DNA of 64,000 bases. Origin: DATBGZ01 sp036557785 (GTDB lineage Bacteria; Actinomycetota; Actinomycetes; Mycobacteriales; Micromonosporaceae). This document shows positions 25,644 to 34,330 of this stretch, in pieces (within the stretch, counting starts at the first letter, position 1; each line of letters begins with the position of its first letter). The position numbers were made by a program, and so were the translations under genes. The notes below the pieces were generated by a model that saw only the letters and a program-made list of their open reading frames with translations, was not told the DNA's origin and did no database searches. Location: assembly GCA_036557785.1 (NCBI GenBank), contig DATBGZ010000036.1, positions 13,462-77,461 on the forward strand, read 5' to 3'.

Positions 25644-26465
25644 TCAACTCTGCAGGAATGCGAGCAGGTCGTCGTTGACCTGGTCCTGCATGGTCGCCGT
25701 GATGCCGTGCGGAGCCCCCGGGTAGTAGATCTCCTTGGCGTCCCGGACCAGTTGCGCCGTCTTTCTCGCCGAGTCCTTGACCGGCACGATCTGGTCGTCC
25801 TCGCCATGGAGCACCAGCGTGGGTACGTCGAACTTGTCGAGGTCCTCGCGGAAGTCGGTCTCCGAGAAGGCCCTGATGCTTTCGTAGGCGTTGTGCAGTC
25901 CGGCCTGCATGCTCCACAGCCAGAACTGGTCGAGGATTCCCTTCGATACGCTGGCGCCGGGTCGGTTCGCGCCATAGAACATCAGAGCCAGGTCCTGGTA
26001 GAACTGGGAGCGGTCCTGCAGGAGGCTCGCACGCAACTGGTCGAATACCTCGACGGGCAGCCCCTCGGGGTTGTCGGGGCGCCGCAGCATGATCGGTGGC
26101 ACTGCGGAGATGAGCACCGCCTTCGCCACGCGTTCAGTGCCGTAACGGCCGATGTAGCGAGCCACCTCGCCGCCCCCGGTCGAGTGTCCGACGAGCATGA
26201 CATCGGTAAGGTCGAGCGCGTCGATCACCGAGGCGAGGTCGTCCGCGTACCCGTCCATGTCGTTGTTCGCCGCCGCCTGCTCGGAGCGGCCGTGGCCTCG
26301 GCGGTCATGGGCGACGACACGAAACCCGTGCTGTACCAGGAACTTCATCTGGCCGTCCCACGCGTCGGCACCCAGCGGCCACCCGTGCGAGAACGTGACA
26401 ACAGGACCAGAACCCCAGTCCTTGTAGTAGATGTGCGTGCCATCTTTCGCGCTGATGTAGCCCAT
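25644..26465 (-). CDS. Alpha/beta hydrolase (chloroperoxidase/arylesterase type)
   Basis: A 273-residue hydrolase close to cofactor-free haloperoxidases/arylesterases. The N-terminus GYISAKDGTHIYYKDWGSGPVVTFSHGWPLGADAWDGQM carries the oxyanion-hole HGWPL, the nucleophile elbow is GHSTGGG, the acid lies in LVLHGEDDQIVPV and the base in PGAPHGIT. All three catalytic positions are present. GGGAGG lies upstream of the ATG. It is the first gene of a two-gene operon with an SDR. Confidence 0.9.
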   Translation of the reverse strand: MGYISAKDGTHIYYKDWGSGPVVTFSHGWPLGADAWDGQMKFLVQHGFRVVAHDRRGHGRSEQAAANNDMDGYADDLASVIDALDLTDVMLVGHSTGGGEVARYIGRYGTERVAKAVLISAVPPIMLRRPDNPEGLPVEVFDQLRASLLQDRSQFYQDLALMFYGANRPGASVSKGILDQFWLWSMQAGLHNAYESIRAFSETDFREDLDKFDVPTLVLHGEDDQIVPVKDSARKTAQLVRDAKEIYYPGAPHGITATMQDQVNDDLLAFLQS

Positions 26466-26661
26466 GGCGCAATCCCTCCCCCGTCGCGCATGGCCTTCGC
26501 GGTTCAGCCTAGTCGGCGGCGTGATCCGCGCGGGTCGAAACAGCGAGGCCCTGGAGCCTGTCTGTACGCTCTGGCCGCGGGGCCGGCAGAGGGCGGCCTA
26601 GCCTGGACGACTGGGACGGGATGGTTCTCACGATCATGTTGGGGAGAAGGGGCGGACGAAC

Positions 26662-27399
26662 GTGAAGATCGCTGTGCTCGGCGGTACCGGGTTGATCGGG
26701 TCGCAGGTCGTGCAGATCCTGCAAGCGGGCGGGCACGACGCGGCGCCGCTGTCACCGTCCTCGGGCGTGGACCTCCTCACCGGCCAGGGTCTTGCCCAGG
26801 CGCTCAAGGGTGCCGATGTAGCGGTGAACCTGACGAACTCGCCGACCTTCGACGACGCCTCGGTCAGCTTCTTTCGGACCACGATGGAGAACCTGATGCC
26901 GGCCGCCCGCGACGGCGGCGTCGGACACGTGGTGGTGCTCTCCATCGTCGGCATCGACGAGGTCCCCGGCTCCGCGTACTACCGGGCCAAGCTCGCGCAG
27001 GAGGATATCCTCAAGGCCGGGTCATTGCCGTACTCGATCGTGCGGGCGACACAGTTCTTCGAGTTCATCGATTCAGTCGTCTCCTCCACCACCGACGAGG
27101 ACACCGTACGGTTGCCCGCCACCCCGATGCAGCCCATAGCCGCGGCCGAGGTCGCCCAGGCCGTCGCCGACACCGCCACGGGTCAGCCGCTGCAGGGCAC
27201 CCGCAACATCGCGGGCCCAGAGGTCTTCCCGCTCGACGAGCTGGGCAGGCTCACCCTCGCCGCCCGCGGTGACCACCGAACGGTCGTCACCGATCCCACG
27301 GTCGGACCGTTCGCGGCCGTGCCCGGCGATGCCATCATCGCCAAGGGTGATGCCGTCCTCGGGAAGACCACGTACCGGGAGTGGCTCGCCCGGCACTAG
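26662..27399 (+). CDS. NmrA-like NAD(P)-binding protein (atypical SDR)
   Basis: A 245-residue atypical SDR. The nucleotide-binding GGTGLIGSQVV is at residues 7-17. There is no Ser-Tyr-Lys catalytic set like that of classical SDRs; instead VVLSIVGIDEVPGSAYYRAKLAQEDILKAGSLPYSIVRATQFFEF is typical of NmrA/NAD(P)H-binding proteins that act as reductases or redox sensors. The C-terminal part (LQGTRNIAGPEVFPLDELGRL) is the variable domain. A purine-rich GGGGAGAAGGGG precedes the GTG start. Confidence 0.82.
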   Translation: MKIAVLGGTGLIGSQVVQILQAGGHDAAPLSPSSGVDLLTGQGLAQALKGADVAVNLTNSPTFDDASVSFFRTTMENLMPAARDGGVGHVVVLSIVGIDEVPGSAYYRAKLAQEDILKAGSLPYSIVRATQFFEFIDSVVSSTTDEDTVRLPATPMQPIAAAEVAQAVADTATGQPLQGTRNIAGPEVFPLDELGRLTLAARGDHRTVVTDPTVGPFAAVPGDAIIAKGDAVLGKTTYREWLARH

Positions 27400-27439
27400 C
27401 GGCCTGCGATGGTCGATGCAGGTGACCTACTCCGACGGC

Positions 27440-28687
27440 CTAGGCGACCAGCGACTCCAGCGGCGCGGCCGGGTCGGCGAGCCGGTCGAGGTCGACCGCC
27501 CGGCCCGAGTGTCCGGCGAGGACGAGACGGTCGAGGGTCTCGCCGTCGTCCCAACTGTTGACGTTCATGGCGGCGAGCACGCGACCGTCCTGGGTCCAGA
27601 AGACCAGGAACGGTGGTGTCTTCGCGTCCGTCAACTCGGTCGAGCCGCGGAAGACCACGCGATCGTAGCCGCCCGGTTCGGCGTACCCGCGGTACTCCAT
27701 GCCGAGGTCGTACTGGTCGGTGTAGAAGTACGGGACGTTGTCGTGCACGGCTGGGCGACCCAGCATCGCCCGTGCCGCGGTCGCGCCGCTCCCTCGGGCA
27801 TTGGCCCAGTGCTCGACCCGCAGCGACCGCCCGAGCAGCGGGTGCTCGAACTCGGCGATGTCGCCGGCCGCGTAGATGTCCGGGTCGCTGGTTCGCATGG
27901 ACGCGTCGGTGACGACGCCCCCGCGCACCTGCAGGCCGGCGCCGGAAGCGAGTTCGACGTTCGCCCATACGCCGATGCCGACCACCACGAGGTCGGCGGC
28001 GAGGGTGCTGCCATCGGAGAGCTGGACCGACTGGACCCGACCATCGCCGCGCAGCTCCTGGACCGACTGCCTGGTCAGCATACGTACGCCGTTGGCCTCA
28101 TGGAGGTCGACGAATACCTGCGCGACCTCCCGGCCGAGCACGCGCTGCAACGGCAGGGCCGTGGTCTCGATGACGGTGACGTCGCCACCCGCCTGGCGCG
28201 CGGCGGCGGCGACCTCCAGCCCAATCCACCCGCCGCCGATGATCACTACGCGCGCGCCCCTGGTGAGGCGCGGTGCGAGCCGCTCCGAGTCGCGGAGCGT
28301 CCGCAGGGTAAACACGCCGTCGAGGTCGATGCCTGGCACGGGAAGCTGTCGGGGCGTGCTGCCGGTGGCGAGCAGCAGCTTCGTGTAGGGAAGGAGCGTG
28401 CCGTCGGCCAGGGCGACCGTGTGGGCGGCGGGGTCGATGGCGGTGGCCCGGGCGTTGGTCAACAGGCTCACATCGTGCTCGGCGTACCAGGTGGGCGGGT
28501 GGACGAAGACGGACTCCCGGTCCGCGTTCGCGGTCAGGTAGGCCTTGGACAGCGGGGGACGCTCGTACGGACGGTACGGTTCCTCGCACACCAACGTGAT
28601 GGGGCCGGCGAACCCTTCCTCGCGCAGGGTCTGCACCGCAGTGGCCGCGGCCAAGCCGCCACCCACGATCACGAACTGATCAACCAT
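27440..28687 (-). CDS. FAD-dependent ferredoxin reductase-like oxidoreductase
   Basis: A 415-residue flavoprotein of the rhodocoxin/putidaredoxin reductase group, which passes electrons from NAD(P)H to ferredoxins that feed P450s or dioxygenases. It has the FAD motif VIVGGGLAAATAVQTLR at the N-terminus, RPPLSKAYL, the NAD motif VVIIGGGWIGLEVAAAAR near residue 145, the second FAD motif IYAAGDIAEF and a C-terminal reductase domain. No ferredoxin or P450 gene is next to it, so its partner must be elsewhere. It lies 14 nt after folE on the same strand. Confidence 0.9.
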   Translation of the reverse strand: MVDQFVIVGGGLAAATAVQTLREEGFAGPITLVCEEPYRPYERPPLSKAYLTANADRESVFVHPPTWYAEHDVSLLTNARATAIDPAAHTVALADGTLLPYTKLLLATGSTPRQLPVPGIDLDGVFTLRTLRDSERLAPRLTRGARVVIIGGGWIGLEVAAAARQAGGDVTVIETTALPLQRVLGREVAQVFVDLHEANGVRMLTRQSVQELRGDGRVQSVQLSDGSTLAADLVVVGIGVWANVELASGAGLQVRGGVVTDASMRTSDPDIYAAGDIAEFEHPLLGRSLRVEHWANARGSGATAARAMLGRPAVHDNVPYFYTDQYDLGMEYRGYAEPGGYDRVVFRGSTELTDAKTPPFLVFWTQDGRVLAAMNVNSWDDGETLDRLVLAGHSGRAVDLDRLADPAAPLESLVA

Positions 28688-28701
28688 GTGAAGAATCCCA
28701 T

Positions 28702-29307
28702 CTATGAGTGGACGAGGTTGAGGAACTCGGCCCGCGAGCGGGCGTCGGCGCGCAACGCGCCGAGCAGCGTCGAGGTGACCGTACGGGCGCCGGCCGCCTC
28801 GACCCCGCGCAGCGTCATGCACATGTGCTCGGCCTCGATGACGACCCCGACGCCACGGGGGTGCAGTCGCGTGTCGAGCCAGTCCGCGATCTGCTTCGTC
28901 AACCGCTCCTGCACCTGTGGGCCGTGCGCGTGCATCTCGACGAGCCGGGCCAGCTTCGACAGGCCGAGGATGCGATCACTGGGCAGGTAGCCGACGTGCG
29001 CCCGACCATGGAACGGCAGCAGGTGGTGTTCGCAGATCGACGCGACCGGGATGTCGCGCACCAGCACCAACTCGTCGTACCCGTCGTCGTTGGGGAAGGT
29101 GGTGAGATCGAACTCCCGCGGGGTCAGCAGTTCGGCGTAGGCATGCGCCATCCGTCTCGGCGTGCCCGCCAGCCCCGAGTCCTCGAGGGACAGACCGAGG
29201 GCGCGCAGGAAGTCGGCCGCCGCCCGCTCCGCCGCGGCGAGATCACGTACGGCCGCGGGGAGCACTGCTCGTACGGGCCCCGCGCCGTTCGCGCTGGATC
29301 CGGCCAT
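28702..29307 (-). CDS. folE: GTP cyclohydrolase I
   Basis: A 201-residue enzyme that converts GTP to 7,8-dihydroneopterin triphosphate, the first step of folate (and 7-deazapurine) synthesis. The zinc and catalytic motif SICEHHLLPFHGRAHVGYLPSDRILGLSKLARLVEMHA is complete, followed by RLTKQIADWL and EAEHMCMTLRGV, which gives the second zinc cysteine. ATG 29307 gives the normal N-terminus. No other folate genes are here, and it is divergent from a helix-turn-helix regulator, so it may be a second, regulated FolE. Confidence 0.92.
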   Translation of the reverse strand: MAGSSANGAGPVRAVLPAAVRDLAAAERAAADFLRALGLSLEDSGLAGTPRRMAHAYAELLTPREFDLTTFPNDDGYDELVLVRDIPVASICEHHLLPFHGRAHVGYLPSDRILGLSKLARLVEMHAHGPQVQERLTKQIADWLDTRLHPRGVGVVIEAEHMCMTLRGVEAAGARTVTSTLLGALRADARSRAEFLNLVHS

Positions 29308-29344
29308 CACGTACGCTCCAATTCCACCAATGGTCACTGGCGGA

Positions 29345-29393
29345 ATACTGCCGCACCGGCGCCGGGTTTTCAATAGCACGTGTTGCCTATAAT
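29345..29393. promoter_or_regulatory. Overlapping divergent promoters of folE and the HTH regulator
   Basis: On the plus strand a perfect TATAAT (29388-29393) lies 6 nt before GTG 29400, as for a leaderless mRNA. On the minus strand TTGAAA (29373-29368) is followed after 17 nt by CAGTAT (29350-29345) for folE. ATAG at 29373-29376 and CTAT at 29387-29390 form the outer arms of an imperfect inverted repeat over the plus-strand promoter. Confidence 0.6.
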
Positions 29394-29399
29394 CCTGGC

Positions 29400-30056
29400 G
29401 TGGCCGACCAGAGCTGGGAGGTGGTCGCCGCACTCGTCGATCCGGTGCGGCGGTCCCTTTATGAGTACGTGCGCCGCGAGAGCCATCCCGTCACCCGGGA
29501 GGAGGCCGCGCAGGCGGTCGAGATATCCCGCGGGCTGGCCGCCTTCCACCTCGACAAGCTCGTCGAGGTCGGCATGCTCAGCGCGCGGTACGAGGCGCCG
29601 AGCGAACAGCCGCGCGGCCGTGGTCGCACGCCGAAGGTCTACGTGGCCACCGGTGACGGGCTCACCCTCACCCTGCCGCCACGCCGGTACGAGCTGATGG
29701 CGACGATCCTGGCCGACGCCGTCGCCACCGGCACGACCGATGCGGCCGCGGCGGCGCGCGAACAGGCGGCGGCGCTCGGCCATGCGATCGGTGCCGCCGG
29801 CGTTCGCACGGGTCGGGCGGTCGACCGGGTCGAGCAGGCCCTGGCTGACCTGGGCTTCGAGCCACGACGGGAGGCCGGAGACATCGTCATGAATAACTGC
29901 CCGTTCCACCCTCTCGCGCAGCGGCACACCTCGCTGATCTGCGGCATCAACGTGGACTTCGTCGCCGGGCTGCTCGCCGGGCTCGGCGGCGAAACGCTGC
30001 ACGCCGAACTGATGCCCCGACCCGGTGCGTGCTGCGTCCGGGTCCGTCCACAGTGA
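29400..30056 (+). CDS. ArsR-like winged-helix regulator with a Cys-rich C-terminal domain
   Basis: A 218-residue regulator. The N-terminal half is a winged helix (VVAALVDPVRRSLYEYVRRESHPVTREEAAQAVEISRGLAAFHLDKLVEVGMLSARY). The C-terminal half has NNCPFHPLAQRHTSLICGINVDFVAGLL...PGACCVRV, a Cys/His set found in a group of actinomycete regulators and suited to bind iron-sulfur or metal. A perfect TATAAT ends 6 nt before the GTG. It is divergent from folE and probably controls it and the flavoprotein gene behind it. Confidence 0.8.
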   Translation: MADQSWEVVAALVDPVRRSLYEYVRRESHPVTREEAAQAVEISRGLAAFHLDKLVEVGMLSARYEAPSEQPRGRGRTPKVYVATGDGLTLTLPPRRYELMATILADAVATGTTDAAAAAREQAAALGHAIGAAGVRTGRAVDRVEQALADLGFEPRREAGDIVMNNCPFHPLAQRHTSLICGINVDFVAGLLAGLGGETLHAELMPRPGACCVRVRPQ

Positions 30057-30093
30057 ACCACCGGCCGGCCGCCGGCCGCTGCGGTCAGGGGAA

Positions 30094-30567
30094 TCAGAAC
30101 CCGAAGTCGCTGAGCCCGGGGTGGTCGTCGGGCCGAGGGCCGAGTGGCCAACGGAACCTGCGGTCCGCTTCGGCGATGGGAGCGGTGTTGATCGACGCGT
30201 GGCGGACGCGCATCAGACCCTGGTCGTCGAACTCCCAGTTCTCGTTGCCGTACGAGCGGAACCAGTTGCCCGAATCGTCGTGATACTCGTAGGCGAACCG
30301 GACGGCGATCCTGTTCTCGCGGAACGCCCACAGTTCCTTGATCAGGCGGTACTCCAGCTCGGTGTTCCACTTGCGGGCCAGGAAGGCGACGATCTGCTCG
30401 CGACCGTCGATGAACTCGGTGCGGTTGCGCCAGTGGGAGTCGACGCTGTACGCCAGGGCGACCCGCTGCGGGTCCCGGCTGTTCCACCCATCCTCCGCGA
30501 GACGGACCTTCGTCGTGGCCATCTCTTCGGTGAACGGCGGCAGAGGCGGCCTGGGTGCGTCGGTCAT
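30094..30567 (-). CDS. DUF1348 family protein (NTF2/SnoaL-like fold)
   Basis: A 157-residue protein with the NTF2-like cone fold. Typical stretches are ATTKVRLAEDGWNSRDPQRVALAYSVDSHWRNRTEFIDGREQIVAFLARKWNTELEYRLIKELWAFRENRIAVRFAYEYHDDSGNWFRSYGNENWEF and the closing PLGPRPDDHPGLSDFGF. Length and motifs fit DUF1348, a family without a known reaction. It is convergent with the winged-helix regulator and divergent from the DUF488 gene. Confidence 0.85.
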   Translation of the reverse strand: MTDAPRPPLPPFTEEMATTKVRLAEDGWNSRDPQRVALAYSVDSHWRNRTEFIDGREQIVAFLARKWNTELEYRLIKELWAFRENRIAVRFAYEYHDDSGNWFRSYGNENWEFDDQGLMRVRHASINTAPIAEADRRFRWPLGPRPDDHPGLSDFGF

Positions 30568-30692
30568 GTCGACTCCGTTCGGGGAAGCGGCAGGTTTCGC
30601 GAGTTCTCTCGCACGGTCGCTGATCGATCCTATCCTGGTCGGAAGGCGGGTGAACCGCCTCGCGTATCGATACCTGGCGAAGGAGCGGCAGC

Positions 30693-31064
30693 ATGGACCG
30701 TACGGTCGCCTACCGGCGCATCTATGACGAACCCGAGGCCGAGGACGGTCGACGCGTGCTCGTGGACCGCGTCTGGCCACGCGGCATTCGCCGCGACGCC
30801 GGCCGGTTCGACGAGTGGCTACCCGAGATCGCCCCTTCGACCGACCTGCGGAAGTGGTTCGGCCACGACCCTGCCCGGTTCGACGAGTTCCGCCGCCGGT
30901 TTCTCGACGAGCTCGACGACCCGGCCCGGGCGAACGCCAAGCAGCGGCTGCGGGATCTGGCACATGACGGGCACCTGACCCTGCTCACGGCCGCCCGCGA
31001 CCTCGAGCACAGCCAGGCCGCGGTGCTCGCCGAATGGCTGCGCCACCACGCGCGCCGTCGCTGA
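30693..31064 (+). CDS. DUF488 family protein (YeaO-like)
   Basis: A 123-residue protein with the hallmark DEPEAEDGRRVLVDRVWPRGIRRDAGRFDEWLPEIAPSTDLRKWFGHDPARFDEFRRRFLDEL, then LTLLTAARDLEHSQAAVLAEWL. The arginine-rich V-D-R-x-W-P-R-G motif is invariant in DUF488, whose biochemical role is unknown. AAGGAG at 30680-30685 is 7 nt before the ATG. Confidence 0.88.
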   Translation: MDRTVAYRRIYDEPEAEDGRRVLVDRVWPRGIRRDAGRFDEWLPEIAPSTDLRKWFGHDPARFDEFRRRFLDELDDPARANAKQRLRDLAHDGHLTLLTAARDLEHSQAAVLAEWLRHHARRR

Positions 31065-31123
31065 TCCTCGTCACCAGGCCAGTGGCCCAGATCACGGTCG
31101 CGGGCCAGGTCGCGCCGGCGCGA

Positions 31124-31129
31124 TAGGGT
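31124..31129 (+). promoter_or_regulatory. -10 box TAGGGT of a probable leaderless ABC transcript
   Basis: TAGGGT ends 7 nt before GTG 31137, the spacing expected when transcription starts at the start codon. No good -35 is seen, as is common for such actinobacterial promoters. Confidence 0.5.
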
Positions 31130-31136
31130 CAGCGGC

Positions 31137-31913
31137 GTGGTGGACGGGGAGACGACAGCGCCGGTGATGCCGGCGCTCGCGCTGCGCGGGCTGACGAAGA
31201 GGTTCGATAGCAAGGTCGCGGTCGCCGGGATCGATCTCGATGTGCCGGCCGGGTCGTTCTTCGGCCTGCTCGGGCCGAACGGCGCGGGCAAGACGACAAC
31301 CCTGTCGATGGCCGTCGGCGTGCTGCGACCCGATGCGGGCACTGCCTTCGTGCTCGGTCACGACGTATGGTCCGACCCAGCGGAGGCGAAGCGGCGCCTG
31401 GGCGTGCTCCCGGATGAGGGGCACATGTTCGACCGGCTCAGCGGCACCGAGCTGCTCGCCTTCACCGGCCTGCTGCGAGGCATGGAACCGACGCAGATCG
31501 ATGCACGTGCCCGTGACCTGCTCGACGTGCTTGGCCTGGCCGACGCCGGCCGCACGCTGGTCGTCGACTACTCCTCCGGCATGAAGAAGAAGATCGGGCT
31601 CGCCTGCGCACTGCTGCACGCACCGCGGCTGCTCGTGCTCGACGAGCCGTTCGAAGCGGTGGACCCCGTCTCAGCCGCACTGATCCGCGATATCCTGCAG
31701 CGTTATGTCCACACTGGAGGCACGGTCATCTTCTCCAGCCACGTCATGGAGGTGGTGGAGAAGCTCTGCACCCACGTCGCGATCCTCGCGGACGGCGCCG
31801 TGAAGGCAGCCGGCACGCTGGACGTGGTGCGGGCGGGGCGGGACCTCGAGGAGGTCTTCGTCGAGGTGGTGGGCGGCCGGATCGCGACCGGGCAGGAGCT
31901 GTCGTGGCTGTGA
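31137..31913 (+). CDS. ABC transporter ATP-binding protein
   Basis: A 258-residue ATPase of an ABC-2 type exporter. Walker A is GPNGAGKT near residues 42-49, followed by RLGVLPDEGHMFDRLSGTELLAFTGLLRGM, a signature of YSSGMKKKIGLA instead of LSGGQ, Walker B LLVLDEPFEAVDP and H-loop IFSSHVMEVVEKLC. The altered signature is usual for this subgroup. The end overlaps the start of the large permease gene by 10 nt, so both should be made together. Confidence 0.88.
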   Translation: MVDGETTAPVMPALALRGLTKRFDSKVAVAGIDLDVPAGSFFGLLGPNGAGKTTTLSMAVGVLRPDAGTAFVLGHDVWSDPAEAKRRLGVLPDEGHMFDRLSGTELLAFTGLLRGMEPTQIDARARDLLDVLGLADAGRTLVVDYSSGMKKKIGLACALLHAPRLLVLDEPFEAVDPVSAALIRDILQRYVHTGGTVIFSSHVMEVVEKLCTHVAILADGAVKAAGTLDVVRAGRDLEEVFVEVVGGRIATGQELSWL

Positions 31914-33559
31914 GGCAGCCACGGGCCCGGGACTTCGTACGGCTGAAAGTCCGGATGCTGGGCAACGGCCTGCGTAGCCAGACGATGCGGACCGTCGGCT
32001 TCGTGCTCGGTGCTGTCGGCGGGCTCGTCGGCGGTGGTCTGGCCTTGACCGGCCTGGCGCTGACTTCCGCCGCGTCGGATCAGACCGGTTACGTGGTCGC
32101 GGTTCTCGCTGGCACGATGGTGGTCCTTGGCTGGACGTTGGTACCGCTGCTCTTCTTCGGAGTGGACGAGACGCTCGACCCCGCACGCTTCGCCCTGTTG
32201 CCGATCCGACGGGGCGTGCTGGCCCGCGGCATGCTCGCCGCCGCATTCGTCGGAGTACCGCCGGTGGTGACCCTGGTCGCCACCATGGGCCTGGTGATCG
32301 CTGCCGGGCTGCGCTTCGGCCCGGTCGCGGCCGCCGCGGCGCTGGTCGGCACCGTGGCGGGCCTGAGCCTGGGCATCGTGGCGAGCCGCGCGTTGACCAG
32401 CGCCTTCGCCGCGCTCCTGCGCTCACGTCGGATGCGAGATCTCGCGGCGGTGCTCATGTCGCTGCTCGCCACATCCATCGCGCCGCTGCAGTGGACCATC
32501 AGCGCCGCGGCGGGGAGTGGGTCCATGGCACAGGCGGCCGGCGTGGCGCGCGTGCTCGCGTGGACGCCCTTCGGCGCGGCGTACGCGCTGCCGTACGACG
32601 TCGCCATCGGTCGATGGGATCTGGCCTGCGCCCGCGTGGCGATCGTGCTCGGGTCGGTCGTGCTGCTGCTCTGGTGGTGGGCGCACACCCTGGAGTCCGC
32701 GATGTACGCGTCGAGCTCGGGCGGGACGGCGCGCTCCGGTGCCGGGTCGGGCGGAGCGGTCGCCGACCTGATGCCCGGATGGCTGCGCCCACTGGTGCGC
32801 CCCGGTCCCTACGGCGCGATCCTCGCGCGCGAGCTGCGGCTGTGGTGGCGCGACGGTCGGCGGCGCGCGGGACTGGTCTCGATCGTCGTAGCCTCGCTGG
32901 TCCTGCCGGTGGCGATCAGCTTCAGCGGCCGCGGCGGCGGGACTCCGGGCGTGAGCAGGGGCGCGCTCGCCATCACGGGGTTCATCATCGGGGCGGCGAT
33001 GGCGGGCGCGATGGCGGGCGTGCTGCTCTGCAACCAGTTCGCCTACGACGGCAGCGCCTTTGCCTCCCACCTGCTGAGCCGGGTCAAGGGCGCGCTCGAC
33101 CTGCGTGCCCGGGCAACGGCGCTGGCCCTGCTGGTGCTGCCCGCGCAGGTTCTGGTGGTGACGGCCGTGTGCGTCGTGACCGGCGCGCGGTCCTACCTGC
33201 CGCTGGGGCTCGGCGTGCTCGCGGCCACGGTGGGCGTCGGGCTCGGGGTCGCCGCGATCGTCTCGGTCATCGCCCCGTTCGCCTTGCCCCAGAACGCGAA
33301 TCCCTTCGCGACGAACAGCGGTGGCGGCTCGGTCAAGGGTCTGCTCGGTCTGCTCGCGTTGGCGGTGACGCTGCTGCTCAGCGCCCCCGTCGCGATCGGG
33401 GCGATCCTGTTGCACAGCGCCGGCTCGGCGTGGCTGATCCTCGTCGTCGGTGCCGCCTACGGCCTGCTCGCGCACCGGTTGGCAACATATATCGCCGGTG
33501 ATGTCCTGGACCATCGCGGCCCGCAGGTCCTCGCCGCGGTCATGCCCAGGCGCGGTTAG
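31904..33559 (+). CDS. Large ABC exporter permease
   Basis: A 551-residue membrane protein with about twelve hydrophobic segments, forming the membrane part for the ATPase upstream. Recognisable features are VVLGWTLVPLLFFGVDETLDPARFALLPIRRGVLARGML near the start and the cytosolic loop YGAILARELRLWWRDGRRRAG between the two halves, with PQNANPFATNSGG near the end. Such full-length permeases act without a second membrane subunit. Substrate unknown. GTG 31904 lies within the end of the ATPase gene. Confidence 0.85.
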   Translation: MAVRQPRARDFVRLKVRMLGNGLRSQTMRTVGFVLGAVGGLVGGGLALTGLALTSAASDQTGYVVAVLAGTMVVLGWTLVPLLFFGVDETLDPARFALLPIRRGVLARGMLAAAFVGVPPVVTLVATMGLVIAAGLRFGPVAAAAALVGTVAGLSLGIVASRALTSAFAALLRSRRMRDLAAVLMSLLATSIAPLQWTISAAAGSGSMAQAAGVARVLAWTPFGAAYALPYDVAIGRWDLACARVAIVLGSVVLLLWWWAHTLESAMYASSSGGTARSGAGSGGAVADLMPGWLRPLVRPGPYGAILARELRLWWRDGRRRAGLVSIVVASLVLPVAISFSGRGGGTPGVSRGALAITGFIIGAAMAGAMAGVLLCNQFAYDGSAFASHLLSRVKGALDLRARATALALLVLPAQVLVVTAVCVVTGARSYLPLGLGVLAATVGVGLGVAAIVSVIAPFALPQNANPFATNSGGGSVKGLLGLLALAVTLLLSAPVAIGAILLHSAGSAWLILVVGAAYGLLAHRLATYIAGDVLDHRGPQVLAAVMPRRG

Positions 33560-33595
33560 CCGGCGCGCCTTTCCCGTGGCCCCGCCGGGCGCCGG

Positions 33596-33601
33596 TACGC
33601 T
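33596..33601 (+). promoter_or_regulatory. -10 box TACGCT before the DNA methyltransferase gene
   Basis: TACGCT ends 6 nt before GTG 33608 and fits a leaderless transcript (TANNNT). Confidence 0.35.
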
Positions 33602-33607
33602 CCGGCC

Positions 33608-34330
33608 GTGCCAGGTCAGGGCCTCCCGCCGCAGGCGCATGAGCGTTCCGGTCGCAAGCAGGGCGGCCAGCCGACGAACAGCCTGGTGATGTCCTCGCAC
33701 GTCGGTGCCAACACCGAGGTGTTCGCCGCAATCCTCGACCTGTACGTCTCCGCGGGCGCGACGGTAGCCGACGTGACCTTCGGCTCGGGCGCGTTCTGGA
33801 AGCAGGTCCGGCGCGACGACCTCACCGTGCTCGCGACCGACCTGGCCGACGGCGTCGACTGCCGGTACCTGCCGTACCATGACGGATCCATCGACGTCGT
33901 CGTCCTCGACCCGCCGTACATGCATACGCCCGGCCAGGCGGCGCATCAGGGGCATCAGAACTTCGAGTCCTACTACCGCAACAACGCGACCGCCAACACG
34001 AGCGAGAGCAAGTACCACGAGGCCGTCCTTGCCCTCTACGTCGTCGCGGGCAAGGAGGCCGCGCGCGTGCTCAAGGACGGCGGCATCTTGATCGTCAAAT
34101 GCCAGGACGAGGTCTGCGCGAACCGCCAGCGGCTGACGCACGTCGAGATCATCAACCACTACGAGGCCCTGGGCTGCCTGCAGACCGAGGACCTGTTCGT
34201 GGTGACCCGCGCCACCCGGCCGGGCATGAGCCGGGTCATCCGCCAGCGCCATGCCCGGAAGAACCACTCGTACTTCCTCGTGTTCTGGAAGGCGAGCAAG
34301 TCCAGGCGCTGGCCCGGGCGCCGCGACTAG
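33608..34330 (+). CDS. Orphan DNA (adenine-N6/cytosine-N4 type) methyltransferase
   Basis: A 240-residue protein with the amino-methyltransferase motifs. Motif IV is VVLDPPYMHTPGQ near residues 99-111 (D-P-P-Y), and the SAM region is ATVADVTFGSGAFWKQV, followed by LTVLATDLADGVDCRYLPYHDGSIDVVVLDPPY. A C-terminal EAARVLKDGGILIVKCQDEV gives the motif after catalysis. There is no target-recognition domain or restriction gene nearby, so it is a solitary methylase whose DNA or other target is unknown. Its TAG stop abuts the MITE-like element at 34330. Confidence 0.8.
   Translation: MPGQGLPPQAHERSGRKQGGQPTNSLVMSSHVGANTEVFAAILDLYVSAGATVADVTFGSGAFWKQVRRDDLTVLATDLADGVDCRYLPYHDGSIDVVVLDPPYMHTPGQAAHQGHQNFESYYRNNATANTSESKYHEAVLALYVVAGKEAARVLKDGGILIVKCQDEVCANRQRLTHVEIINHYEALGCLQTEDLFVVTRATRPGMSRVIRQRHARKNHSYFLVFWKASKSRRWPGRRD

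Noticed and set aside
24823..25917. A longer SDR with ~95 extra N-terminal residues
   Set aside because: The extra residues lie antisense-like over the hydrolase end in the wrong frame; ATG 25632 gives the normal SDR start.
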